Positions 9,469-19,505 of a DNA stretch of 64,000 nucleotides are shown in pieces. Both the position numbers and the translations under genes were made by a program. Origin of the DNA: Profundibacterium mesophilum KAUST100406-0324 (lineage in GTDB: Bacteria > Pseudomonadota > Alphaproteobacteria > Rhodobacterales > Rhodobacteraceae); assembly GCF_009835145.1 (NCBI RefSeq), contig NZ_APKE01000033.1:81008-145007 (forward strand), read 5' to 3'. How positions within the stretch are numbered: the first letter of the stretch is position 1; each line of letters begins with the position of its first letter. The notes beneath the pieces are model-generated. The model was not told where the DNA came from, searched no databases, and saw only the letters and a list, made by a program, of their open reading frames with translations.

Positions 9469-9866
9469 GGTCGAGCGACACCCGCACCCTGTTCGGGAGC
9501 GGCCCTATCAGGATAGCCGGACTGACCCATGCCGCGAAGGCATGGACGGACGGATCGCGAGGATCGGCCGCGGGCGCTCGGACGGCGCGGTGCGCGACGC
9601 TCCGGTAGGCTGTGTCATGCCGGCCGGCATCGACCCATCCGGAAGTGCCGTCCGAGTGTCTGCGAGAATGCCTTGAAGGGGAATGGCGACGAAATCTTCG
9701 CTTCCCGGAGGCGCGCGGAGCCTTGGCCCGTCGCTTTGGGGCGAAACCGATCGGGTGTGTGGCAGGCCCTCAGAGGCGTATGAATGAAGATCGCGAGCGC
9801 CATTTTGCCGGGGCCTCTGACCAGGCACGCCGCTAGCAGAAGACCCTCGAGAATTTGGCCTTCGTC
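9469..9866. other. Intergenic region, no gene seen
   Basis: About 400 bases between convergent genes. No reading frame here has a good ribosome binding site or a recognisable product. The only structure noticed is a perfect 7-bp hairpin CCATGCC-GCGAA-GGCATGG at 9527-9545, not followed by a T run. Confidence 0.4.
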
Positions 9867-10202
9867 CTAGCGGCCGGTCTCCCGCTCGTCTCCGGGCAGG
9901 TTTTCCCACCAATTGGCATAGCTGCTGTTTGCTGGCGATTTGAGGCTTTCGTCGGGCGCGCCATCATCCCACCAGACCGGACCGCGCTCGCCCAGGCGGC
10001 GCTTCGCCGCGTCAACGGCCGCACGCGCCTGCATCGTCGCCTCGGCATCCTGCGCGAGGCCGACCGCGCGCCGTGCCTGCATCAATGCTTTGACCGCCGC
10101 GCGGCGTTCGCTTTCGTCGAGCGAGGGATCGGTTCGGCGCCAAAGCCGTCCCTTGGCCACGAAATACCGCCCGTCAGGCGTCTGGGGGTAGGTCTTGCGC
10201 AT
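9867..10202 (-). CDS. Conserved small hypothetical protein (KTYPQTPDGRYFV family)
   Basis: A 111-aa soluble protein. The N-terminus MRKTYPQTPDGRYFVAKGRL, the RRAVG segment and the tryptophan pair in GPVWWDDGAP are typical of a small family widespread in alphaproteobacteria that databases sometimes label biopolymer transporter Tol without evidence. The ATG at 10202 is chosen because AGGGAGG lies just before it; the frame is open further upstream but without a good site. Charged, helical middle section. No function can be assigned. Confidence 0.7.
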   Translation of the reverse strand: MRKTYPQTPDGRYFVAKGRLWRRTDPSLDESERRAAVKALMQARRAVGLAQDAEATMQARAAVDAAKRRLGERGPVWWDDGAPDESLKSPANSSYANWWENLPGDERETGR

Positions 10203-10291
10203 CACGGCCTCCCTGAAAGCCGGCCTTGGCCCACGAAAAAGGGGAGCCGGATAACCGGCCCCCCTAGTCGTCTGCATGATCCGGTCAGGGA

Positions 10292-11770
10292 TCACTCGTA
10301 TTCGGGCATCGCTTCGAGTTCGCTTTCGGTCATCTCGACGAAGGCACGGATTTCGCCGCCATCGGCGCGCTGAACCGAAATCTGGTTCATCTCGAGGGCA
10401 ACGGGACGCTCGCCCATGCCGAGGAAGCCACCGACATCGATCACGGCACGGCCGATCTCGTTGCCGTTCATGACAAGCTCGGAAATTTCGCCGACCATCT
10501 CGTCATTGGCGTCATAGACCTGAGTTCCGGTCAGATCATCGGCGGTCAGCTCGTCGAAGGTCATCACGCTGTAGCCGTCACGTGCGGGGATGTCGGCCAT
10601 CATGACGCGATCGGTTTCACGCTCGACCGGCTCGGCGGTCTCTTCAACCGGTTCGGTGACGGGCTCGACGGGCTCACCCGTGACAGCGAGATCGGCTGCG
10701 GGAGCTACGGGCTCTTCGCTTGCGGCGCCTTCTTCGATGCGAACGTCGGCTTCCGCCTGCTCGACCTGGATATCGGCGCCATCGGCGGCCTGCACGTTGA
10801 CCTGCGCTTCGTCCTGCTGAACCTGAATATCAGCTTCGCCAGCGGATTCGACGTTCACTTCGGGCTCGGCCTGGGTGATCTCGACATTCGCCTGGTTGGC
10901 GTTGTTGACATCGACTTCGGCCTGACCGGAAGAGACGTTCACCTGCGGCTCGGCATCACGAACGACGATCTTCGGCTCGGGGCGCACGAAACGGACGGTC
11001 GGCTCGGGCTGCTCGACCGAAACCTGCGGCTCGGCGCTGTCCACGTTGACCTTGGGATCGGGCATCGTGATCGTCACGATCGGCTCGGGGATGTTCACCT
11101 CGACGGTGGGCTGTGCCTGCTCGACCGTGATGATCGGCGCCTGCTGCTCGACATTCACCGTCGGCTTGGACTGCGTCACGGTGATGGTCGGCTCGGGCTG
11201 CTCGACGACGACCTCGGGGGCCGGCTGATCGACGGTGACCTGGGGCTCGTCCACGGTGACGTTCACCTTGGGCTCGGCCTGCTCGACGACGAACTGGCCG
11301 CCGGCGGTCTGCATGGTCTGACGCTCCACTTCCTCGGCGGGCTGCGCCTCGGTGGTCGCAGCGGTGCGGCGCTCGATCTCGCCGATCACATCGGTCATGG
11401 TCGCATCACCGGCCACGCGGCGCGCTTCGCCCTCCTGCACTTCCTGCAGGTTGGTCATTTCATTGGCGCTGATGCCGGTCACGACCTGGTCATTCTCGAA
11501 ACGCGCATCGGCGAGCGGCAGCGGAACCTGACGGCCATCGGCATTCACGACGAGGACGAATTCCTGACCGATCAGGGCAATGTACTCGGCCTGACCAAGT
11601 TCGGCGCCGGTGCTGTCGATCACGGAAAGGCCGGAAAGCTCGGAAACCTGCATATCGGCGGCGGCGGAGAAATTGCTTTCCATCTCGGCCGCGGTTTGGG
11701 CATAGACGGGAACGGTCGTCAGGACGAGAGCGGCAACGCCGCCCATCAGTCGGGATTTGATCGGTGTCAT
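10292..11770 (-). CDS. Secreted PRC-barrel protein with acidic beta-repeat region
   Basis: A 492-aa exported protein. Residues 1-24 form a signal peptide ending at AQA. Two PRC-barrel-like domains flank the protein: one at about 38-100 (VSELSGLSVIDSTGAELGQ) and one at about 400-490 (DDLTGTQVYDANDEMVGEISELV). Between them, about residues 155-345, is a degenerate repeat of roughly ten residues with the pattern V-x-V-x-x-x-x-P-x-V, rich in Glu, Asp, Val and Pro and nearly free of Lys. This is likely an extended, periplasmic, negatively charged segment. PRC barrels often bind RNA or membranes, or occur in envelope stress proteins; no specific role can be given. Confidence 0.75.
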   Translation of the reverse strand: MTPIKSRLMGGVAALVLTTVPVYAQTAAEMESNFSAAADMQVSELSGLSVIDSTGAELGQAEYIALIGQEFVLVVNADGRQVPLPLADARFENDQVVTGISANEMTNLQEVQEGEARRVAGDATMTDVIGEIERRTAATTEAQPAEEVERQTMQTAGGQFVVEQAEPKVNVTVDEPQVTVDQPAPEVVVEQPEPTITVTQSKPTVNVEQQAPIITVEQAQPTVEVNIPEPIVTITMPDPKVNVDSAEPQVSVEQPEPTVRFVRPEPKIVVRDAEPQVNVSSGQAEVDVNNANQANVEITQAEPEVNVESAGEADIQVQQDEAQVNVQAADGADIQVEQAEADVRIEEGAASEEPVAPAADLAVTGEPVEPVTEPVEETAEPVERETDRVMMADIPARDGYSVMTFDELTADDLTGTQVYDANDEMVGEISELVMNGNEIGRAVIDVGGFLGMGERPVALEMNQISVQRADGGEIRAFVEMTESELEAMPEYE

Positions 11771-11798
11771 GGTGATCCTCCGGTAATTTCTATCTGCC

Positions 11799-11810
11799 TC
11801 GCAATTGCGA
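11799..11810. promoter_or_regulatory. 12-bp palindrome upstream of the PRC-barrel gene
   Basis: TCGCAATTGCGA is a perfect 12-bp palindrome 28 bases before the start codon of the PRC-barrel gene. It is a possible operator, with no known match that I recognise. Confidence 0.3.
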
Positions 11811-11940
11811 AGCGCTTACCCACTAGACGAAGATCACGGCGAGTTGTTCCAAGGAAAATCCCGCCGAATGCGCGCGGGTCGGCGATAATCCTGGAAAATA
11901 TACGTGAAAGCAGGAGGATAGGGGTCGGACTGATAAAGGA

Positions 11941-11964
11941 AAACCCGGCACGTATGCCGGGTTT
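11941..11964 (-). terminator. Terminator after acs
   Basis: AAACCCGGCA-CGTA-TGCCGGGTTT forms a perfect 10-bp stem with a four-base loop. Read on the minus strand it ends in TTT and continues TCC TTTATC, 34 bases after the acs stop codon, so it fits a factor-independent terminator for acs. Confidence 0.85.
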
Positions 11965-11997
11965 TCGCTAGGTCGTACAAGGTTGGCGGCGCCGCGG

Positions 11998-13950
<1,953 letters not shown>

Positions 13951-13983
13951 TCTGTCTCCTCCGCAAATCGCAATTCGCCCGGC

Positions 13984-14733
13984 TCAGATGGCCAGGTATT
14001 CGGCACGCAGTTTCTCGTCATCGAGCACCTCCTTGGCGGAGCCGTCGAAAACGACCGAGCCGGTGTCGAGGATGACGGCGCGGTCCGCCAGGGTGAGTGC
14101 GGCGACGGCGTTCTGCTCGACGATGATCGTGGTGATCCCCTGGTCGCGGATGACGTTCAGCGTCTTCGCGATTTCCTGGACGATGACCGGCGCCAGCCCC
14201 TCGTAGGGCTCGTCGAGCAGCAGCACCTTGATGTCGCGGCACAGGGCGCGGGCGATGGCGAGCATCTGCTGCTCGCCGCCCGACAGGGTCACGCCCTCCT
14301 GCTTGCGGCGCTCGCCCAGGCGCGGGAAAAGCTCGTAGACCCGGTCGATCGACCAGCCCTTCGGCGGCGCGATCTGCGCCAGTTGCAGGTTCTCCTCGAC
14401 CGTCAGGCCGGGGATGATGCGCCGGTCCTCGGGGACCAGGGCGATGCCGTTCCCCGCGGCCTGGTGGGCCTTCATCTCGTGCAGCGGCTGGCGGTCGAGC
14501 CAGATCTCGCCCGAGCGAAGCTGCGGGTTGTCGAGCCGCGCGATGGTGCGCAGGGTGGAGGTCTTTCCCGCCCCGTTACGCCCCAGCAGGGCGAGGATCT
14601 CGCCCTCGTGCACGTCGAAGCTGACGCCCTGCACGATGTAGCTCTCGCCGTAATAGGCCTCGATGTTCCACAGGCTCAGATAGGCCGGCGTGGTGGCGGC
14701 GTTGTTTGCGTGCTTGTTGAAAGGTGCGTTCAT
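13984..14733 (-). CDS. livF: ABC transporter ATP-binding protein, LivF type
   Basis: One of two ATPases of a branched-chain amino acid/amide-type importer. The 249-aa product shows Walker A GRNGAGKT, signature LSGGEQQMLAIARAL, Walker B VLLLDEPYEGLAP and the LivF-type IIVEQNA segment. The frame is open far upstream; the ATG at 14733 is preferred because GAGGAG lies nine bases before it, whereas the ATG at 14742 directly abuts this site. It is fifth in the order SBP, livH, livM, livG, livF and is followed by acs. Confidence 0.93.
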   Translation of the reverse strand: MNAPFNKHANNAATTPAYLSLWNIEAYYGESYIVQGVSFDVHEGEILALLGRNGAGKTSTLRTIARLDNPQLRSGEIWLDRQPLHEMKAHQAAGNGIALVPEDRRIIPGLTVEENLQLAQIAPPKGWSIDRVYELFPRLGERRKQEGVTLSGGEQQMLAIARALCRDIKVLLLDEPYEGLAPVIVQEIAKTLNVIRDQGITTIIVEQNAVAALTLADRAVILDTGSVVFDGSAKEVLDDEKLRAEYLAI

Positions 14734-14758
14734 GGAAGACATCTCCTCGATGCGTGTA

Positions 14759-15517
14759 TCAGACCTGCGCCTCGCCCAGATAGGCTTCGCGCACCTTCGG
14801 GTGACCCTTGATGTTCTCCGGCGTCTCCTCAACGAGCGGCGTGCCTTGCGCCAGCACGGTGATCCGCTCGGCCAGCGAGAAAACCACGTGCATGTCATGC
14901 TCGATGATCGCCATGGTGATGTCGCGCTTGGCCTTGATCTCCTTGAGCAGGTCGATCGTGTTGTTGGTGTCGGCGCGCGCCATGCCGGCGGTCGGCTCGT
15001 CGAGCAGCAGAAGCTTGGGCTGCTGGCTCAGGCACATGGCCATCTCGAGGCGCCGCTTGTCGCCGCGCGACAGGGAGGAGGCCTGAACATGGCGCTTGTC
15101 TTGCATGTTCACGTCGATCAGCATCCGCTCGGCCTGCTCGATGATGTCGCTCTCACCGCTGGTCTTGCCGATCGCGTGCATCCTGAAGGCGCCGTCCCGC
15201 TTGGCGAAACAGGGGATCATCACGTTTTCGAAGACCGTGAGGTCGCTGAAGATCTCGGGGGTCTGGAAGACGCGGCTGATCCCCATCTGGTTGATCTCGT
15301 GCGGCTTGCGCCCCAGCACCGACTGCCCGTCGAACATGACGCTCCCGGTGTCGGGGATGAGCTTGCCGATCAGGCAGTTGAGGAGCGTCGACTTGCCGGC
15401 TCCGTTCGGTCCGATGATCGCGTGCACGGTGTTCTCGCGCACGCTGAGGTTCACGTCCGACAGCGCCTTGAGCCCGCCGAACCTCTTGGAGACGTTCTTG
15501 ACTTCGAGAATGCCCAT
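14759..15517 (-). CDS. livG: ABC transporter ATP-binding protein, LivG type
   Basis: Second ATPase of the importer, 252 aa. It has Walker A GPNGAGKST near residue 36, the LivG-type FQTPEIFSDLTVFENV segment, a signature with LSRGDKRRLEMAM (Arg in place of the usual second Gly) and Walker B LLLLDEPTAGM. The ATG at 15517 is chosen over an upstream GTG at 15532 because GAGGAG is correctly spaced before it. The altered ABC signature (LSRGD) is uncommon but known in Liv-type ATPases. It lies between livM and livF. Confidence 0.93.
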   Translation of the reverse strand: MGILEVKNVSKRFGGLKALSDVNLSVRENTVHAIIGPNGAGKSTLLNCLIGKLIPDTGSVMFDGQSVLGRKPHEINQMGISRVFQTPEIFSDLTVFENVMIPCFAKRDGAFRMHAIGKTSGESDIIEQAERMLIDVNMQDKRHVQASSLSRGDKRRLEMAMCLSQQPKLLLLDEPTAGMARADTNNTIDLLKEIKAKRDITMAIIEHDMHVVFSLAERITVLAQGTPLVEETPENIKGHPKVREAYLGEAQV

Positions 15518-15528
15518 TCCGGTACTCC

Positions 15529-16755
15529 TCACTCTGCGGGTTTGCTGGAGGCCGCGCGCTTCTCGGCGGCGGAGGATTCGACGGGGCCGGCCTTGCGGTC
15601 ACGGCGGCGGAAGGCAAAGCGTCCCATCCTCTGCCCGCCCTCGACCAGCCCGCCGGGCAGGAAGATCACGACCAGCATGAACAGAAGGCCAAGCGTCAGG
15701 TGCCAGCCCTTCCCGACGAAGGGATAGACGATGGCCACGAGGAGATCCTCGATCCCGTCGGGCATCACGGCGAACCAGCCATGCAGAACGCCTTCGTTGA
15801 TCTTGGAGAAGATGTTCTCGAAATACTTGATGAAGCCCGCGCCCAGGACCGGACCGATCAGGGTGCCGGCACCGCCCAGGATGGTCATCAGGACGACCTC
15901 GCCCGATGCGGTCCACTGCATGCGCTCGGCGCCCGCCAGGGGGTCCATGGAGGCCAGGAGCCCGCCGGCGAGGCCGGCATACATGCCCGAGATCACGAAG
16001 GCGGCGAGCGTGTAGGGACGCGAGTTGAGGCCGGTATAGTTCATTCGCTGCTGGTTCGACTTGACCGCCCGCAGCATCATCCCGAAGGGCGAGCGGAAAA
16101 TGCGGATCGACAGGTAGAAGCAGGCGAGCATGATGATGGCCGACAGGTAGTAGCCGACCGACAGGTCGAAGGACCAGGCACCGGCGTGGATCGTCGTGCT
16201 CTCACGCATCTCCCAGCCGAAGAGGTTGGTCACCGGCAGCGAGGTCGCCGGGCCGCCGCCATCGAGGATGCGCGGATCGTCGAGCGAGAGCTGCAGTCCC
16301 GTCTCGCCGTTGGTGATCGGGGTGAGCACCGAATAGGCGAGGTTGAAGGACATCTGCGCGAAGGCGAGCGTGAGGATCGAGAAGTAGATGCCCGAGCGGC
16401 GCAGGCTGACGAAGCCGATCACCAGCGCGAAGAGCCCGGCCACGACTACCGACAGGACAATGGCGGGGATGACGTTCATGCTCAGCAGCTTGAACATCCA
16501 GACCGCCGAGTAGCTTCCCACCCCGAGGAAGGCGGCGTGACCGAAGGAGAGATAGCCGGTCAGGCCGAACAGGATGTTGAAGCCGATGGCGAAGATCCCG
16601 AAGATCACGAAGCGCTGCATCAGGTCGGGATAGCCCGCGTTGAACTGCGCCAGCTCGCTGCCCGCCGGGAAGGGGTTCAGCAGGAAGGGGGCGAACATCG
16701 TCATGAACGCGACGACGATCAGCAGGGTGGTGTCCTTGGCTTTTGTACCGTGCAT
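15529..16755 (-). CDS. livM: Branched-chain amino acid/amide ABC transporter permease, LivM type
   Basis: Inner-membrane permease of 408 aa with about nine or ten hydrophobic helices. LivM hallmarks are [17 protein letters not shown] near residue 67, the EAA-like segment [21 protein letters not shown] near 225 and [14 protein letters not shown] near 295. A longer loop with an Asp/Gly-rich segment follows the fifth helix, and the C-terminus carries a charged cytoplasmic tail of about 40 residues. It starts three bases after the livH stop. Confidence 0.92.
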   Translation of the reverse strand: MHGTKAKDTTLLIVVAFMTMFAPFLLNPFPAGSELAQFNAGYPDLMQRFVIFGIFAIGFNILFGLTGYLSFGHAAFLGVGSYSAVWMFKLLSMNVIPAIVLSVVVAGLFALVIGFVSLRRSGIYFSILTLAFAQMSFNLAYSVLTPITNGETGLQLSLDDPRILDGGGPATSLPVTNLFGWEMRESTTIHAGAWSFDLSVGYYLSAIIMLACFYLSIRIFRSPFGMMLRAVKSNQQRMNYTGLNSRPYTLAAFVISGMYAGLAGGLLASMDPLAGAERMQWTASGEVVLMTILGGAGTLIGPVLGAGFIKYFENIFSKINEGVLHGWFAVMPDGIEDLLVAIVYPFVGKGWHLTLGLLFMLVVIFLPGGLVEGGQRMGRFAFRRRDRKAGPVESSAAEKRAASSKPAE

Positions 16756-16758
16756 AGC

Positions 16759-17790
16759 TCAGTCCTCCATCACGCCCTTGCGGCCCATCAGGCCACGAGG
16801 TCGCGTGAGCAGAATGATGATGGCGACGACGTAGATGATGATCTGGTCGATGCCGGGAATGATGGCCTTGATCTCGTTCATCGAGGCGAAGCTTTCGAGG
16901 ATGCCCAGCAGGAAACCCGCCAGGACGGCGCCCGCGAGGCTCCCCATGCCGCCGACCACGACCACCACGAAGCTGAGGACCAGGAAGTCCATGCCCATGT
17001 GGTAGTTTGGCGAGTTGATCGGCGTGTACATGACGCCCGCGAGCCCCGCGACGGCCGCCGCGACCCCGAACATCAGCGTGAACCGCTTGTCGATGTCGAT
17101 GCCCAGCAGGCCCACCGTCTCGCGGTCGGCCATGCCGGCACGGACCACCATGCCGAAGGTCGTGAACTGCAAGAAGGCGAAGACGCCGCCGATCAGGATC
17201 AGCGAGAAGACGAAATAGACCATCCGCCAGTAGGGATAGATGATGGCATTGCTGTCGAAGCCGAGCAGAACACCGAAATCGAAGCTGCCGCGGAACATCT
17301 CGGGCGCGGGCGTCGGGATCGGGTTGGCGCCGTAGAAATACTTGATGATCTCCTGCAGCACGATCGCCAGGCCGAAGGTCACGAGGATCTGGTCGGCATG
17401 GGGGCGCTTGTAGAAGTGCTTGATCAGGCCGCGCTCCATGATGAAGCCGATCGCGATCATCACGGGAATGGCGAAGATGATGGCCAGCGGCACAGACCAG
17501 TCGATGATCGTCGCGCCAAGTTCGGGGCCGAACCAGCTCTCGACGTAAGGCGTCTCGACCTTGGCGGGATTGCCGAGGAAGTCGGTCTTGGTCTCGTCGA
17601 TCGTGACCGAGCTGAGGGTCAGGATCTTCTGCAGCGTCACCGCGCAGAAGGCACCCAGCATGAACAGCGCGCCGTGGGCGAAATTGACCACCCCCAGCGT
17701 GCCGAAGATCAGGGTGAGACCGAGCGCGATCAACGCGTATGCCGATCCCTTGTCGAGGCCGTTCAGAACTTGAAGAAGGATCGCGTCCAT
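16759..17790 (-). CDS. livH: Branched-chain amino acid/amide ABC transporter permease, LivH type
   Basis: Inner-membrane permease of 343 aa. Family marks are GLTLIFGTLGVVNFAHGALFMLGA near residue 25 and LGGMGSLAGAV-like GGMGSLAGAVLAGFLLG near 280. Compared with LivH (about 300 aa) it carries an insertion of about 45 residues after the second helix (ILTLSSVTIDETKTDFLGNP onward), probably periplasmic. The ATG at 17790 is used; an in-frame GTG at 17799 is possible. It follows the substrate-binding protein by 121 bases. Confidence 0.9.
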   Translation of the reverse strand: MDAILLQVLNGLDKGSAYALIALGLTLIFGTLGVVNFAHGALFMLGAFCAVTLQKILTLSSVTIDETKTDFLGNPAKVETPYVESWFGPELGATIIDWSVPLAIIFAIPVMIAIGFIMERGLIKHFYKRPHADQILVTFGLAIVLQEIIKYFYGANPIPTPAPEMFRGSFDFGVLLGFDSNAIIYPYWRMVYFVFSLILIGGVFAFLQFTTFGMVVRAGMADRETVGLLGIDIDKRFTLMFGVAAAVAGLAGVMYTPINSPNYHMGMDFLVLSFVVVVVGGMGSLAGAVLAGFLLGILESFASMNEIKAIIPGIDQIIIYVVAIIILLTRPRGLMGRKGVMED

Positions 17791-17911
17791 ATTCTCCACC
17801 TGTCGGAAATGTCACAAGCGCCCGCAGCCGGGACCCCGGAGGGTCGGCTGCGGGACGGGCTGCGGCGGCCTTTGTCGGGCCGCCGCTCTTGCGCGTGGGT
17901 TGGGTCGGGGC

Positions 17912-19288
17912 TCAGGCGCCCGGGTTGCACTCGCCGAGCGAGCCGCCGGCGAACATCTCGTGATCGGCGGGGTAGGTGACCTGCTCGGCCGGGGTGACCT
18001 CGACGATCTCGACGAGGTCGAACTCGTTCTCGGGGTTCTCCTTGCCGCGCACCACGACGACGTCCTTGAAGCACTGGTGATCGTCGGCGCGGTAGAGGGT
18101 CGGACCGTTGCCGAGACCGTCGAACTCGAAGCCCTCGAGCGCCTCGACGACGGCACAGGGGTTGAAGCTCCCGGCGCGGGTGACGGCATCGGCGTAGAGC
18201 AGGGTCTGCGCGTAGCATGTATGCGCGGCCTGGCTCGGCGGGAAACCGTATTTCGTGCCGAAGCTCTGCACGAAGGCATTGGTGCCCGTGTAGCGGTCGC
18301 CCATCTGGTTCTCGAGCTTCCAGTCCCAGTTCTGCGAGCCGGGGATGCCGGCGATGTTCTGGCCGGCGCCGCGGGCCATCAGCTCGGAATAGAGCGGCAC
18401 GACGATCTCGAACTGCTTGCCGTTGGCCTGCTTGGAACGCAGCCCGAACTGAACCGCGTTGGTCAGCGAGTTGACCATGTTCCCGCCGTAATGGTTCAGC
18501 ACGAGCACGTCGGCGCCCGAGTTGAGGACCGGCGCGATATAGGAGGAGAAGTCGGTCGCGGCGAGCGGGGTGCGCACCTTCTCGACCGTGTTCCAGCCCA
18601 GCGCCTCGGTGGCGGCGGCGATCGATTCCTCCTGGGTCCAGCCCCAGGTGTAGTCGGCCGTCAGGTGATAGGCGTTGCGGTCCGCGCCATAGAGCTTCTC
18701 GAGCACCGGGGCGAGGGCGGCGGCCGACATGTAGGCGTTGAAGAAGTGGCGGAAGCCGTTGGCCTTCTTGTCCTTGCCGGTGGTGTCGTTGGAATGGGTG
18801 AGGCCGGCCATGAAGATGACGCCGGCTTCCTGGCACAGGCCCTGCACGGCGACGGCGACGCCCGAGGACGAGCCGCCCGAGATCATGATCGCGCCGTCCT
18901 TCTCGATCATCGATTTGGCGGAGGCGCGCGCGGCGTCCGATTTCGTCTGCGTGTCGCCGGTGACGAAATCGACCTTCTTGCCGAGGATGCCGTTGCCCTC
19001 GAGTGCCTTCGAGGAGAAGGTGTTCAGCATGCCGCCGTCACCCTCGCCGTTCAGGTGCTCGACCGCCAGGCGGAAAGCGCGCAGCTCGTCGGCGCCTTCG
19101 TCGGCATAGGGGCCCGATTGCGGCACGTTGAACCCGAGGGTGACGGTGTCGCCCTGCGGCGCGTTGGTGAACCCGGTATGCTTCTCGGCCCAGACAGCCC
19201 CGGTGAACACCGTCGGCAGGGCAAGCCCCGCACCGGCGCCGGCGCTGGTCTTGAGCAGACCACGGCGTGTGAAATTCGACTTCGTCAT
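17912..19288 (-). CDS. ABC transporter substrate-binding protein, Liv/amide type, Tat-exported
   Basis: Periplasmic receptor of the importer, 458 aa, distinctly longer than LivJ/LivK (about 370 aa). The N-terminus has a Tat-type signal FTRRGLLKTSAGAGAGLALP, implying folded export. The mature protein follows the type I fold: TVTLGFNVPQSGPYADEG at the first strand, GGSSSGVAVAVQGL near 155 and DYTWGWTQEESIAA near 217. The ATG at 19288 has GGGAGG seven bases upstream. The ligand cannot be read from sequence; the adjoining acs suggests the cargo may feed acetyl-CoA or acetate metabolism. Confidence 0.88.
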   Translation of the reverse strand: MTKSNFTRRGLLKTSAGAGAGLALPTVFTGAVWAEKHTGFTNAPQGDTVTLGFNVPQSGPYADEGADELRAFRLAVEHLNGEGDGGMLNTFSSKALEGNGILGKKVDFVTGDTQTKSDAARASAKSMIEKDGAIMISGGSSSGVAVAVQGLCQEAGVIFMAGLTHSNDTTGKDKKANGFRHFFNAYMSAAALAPVLEKLYGADRNAYHLTADYTWGWTQEESIAAATEALGWNTVEKVRTPLAATDFSSYIAPVLNSGADVLVLNHYGGNMVNSLTNAVQFGLRSKQANGKQFEIVVPLYSELMARGAGQNIAGIPGSQNWDWKLENQMGDRYTGTNAFVQSFGTKYGFPPSQAAHTCYAQTLLYADAVTRAGSFNPCAVVEALEGFEFDGLGNGPTLYRADDHQCFKDVVVVRGKENPENEFDLVEIVEVTPAEQVTYPADHEMFAGGSLGECNPGA

Positions 19289-19318
19289 GTAATTCCTCCC
19301 GTTGCGTACACGGCGCAT

Positions 19319-19505
19319 CGCGTCCTCCCCGACGCCCGCCAGCCCTTTACAGGACTGCGGTGAGAATGCGGCATCACCGAAAATTTCTCAACAAGTCGCT
19401 CAGGCGTCGATGTTTTTTTGTAAAGGAAGTGACAAGCACTGTACGATTATTGTAAATCTCTTTACGCGCAGGTGCAGAAAGTGACTGAAGGTAAAGGGTT
19501 TTGGC
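19319..19505. promoter_or_regulatory. Divergent promoter region with repeated GTAAA/TTTAC elements
   Basis: The gap between the liv-acs operon and the XRE regulator is notably AT-rich for this genome and holds five related elements: TTTACA (19346-19351), TTGTAAA (19418-19424), TTGTAAA (19450-19456), TTTAC (19461-19465) and GTAAAG (19491-19496). Two of them form the inverted repeat at 19452-19465. The two TTGTAAA copies are 32 bases apart, about three helical turns. This pattern is expected of a multi-site operator for a regulator controlling both directions. Confidence 0.55.
19452..19465. promoter_or_regulatory. Inverted repeat GTAAA-N4-TTTAC, candidate operator
   Basis: GTAAATCTCTTTAC is a perfect 5-bp inverted repeat with a 4-base spacer in the divergent promoter. 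It is the best single candidate for the binding site of the adjacent RamB-like regulator. Confidence 0.5.

Noticed and set aside
9508..9912. Several open frames in the gap after the small lipoprotein gene.
   Set aside because: None has a good ribosome binding site, conserved pattern or coding-like composition; treated as intergenic.
10590..11300. The repetitive stretch in the PRC-barrel gene as a DNA tandem repeat or CRISPR-like array.
   Set aside because: Units are degenerate, vary in length and stay in frame; they are protein repeats without spacers or identical direct repeats.
15700..17979. A 759-codon open frame on the plus strand opposite livM and livH.
   Set aside because: Composition is dominated by Asp, Glu, His, Arg and Gln with no domain pattern. 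It is the antisense of clear transporter genes and arises from the high GC content.
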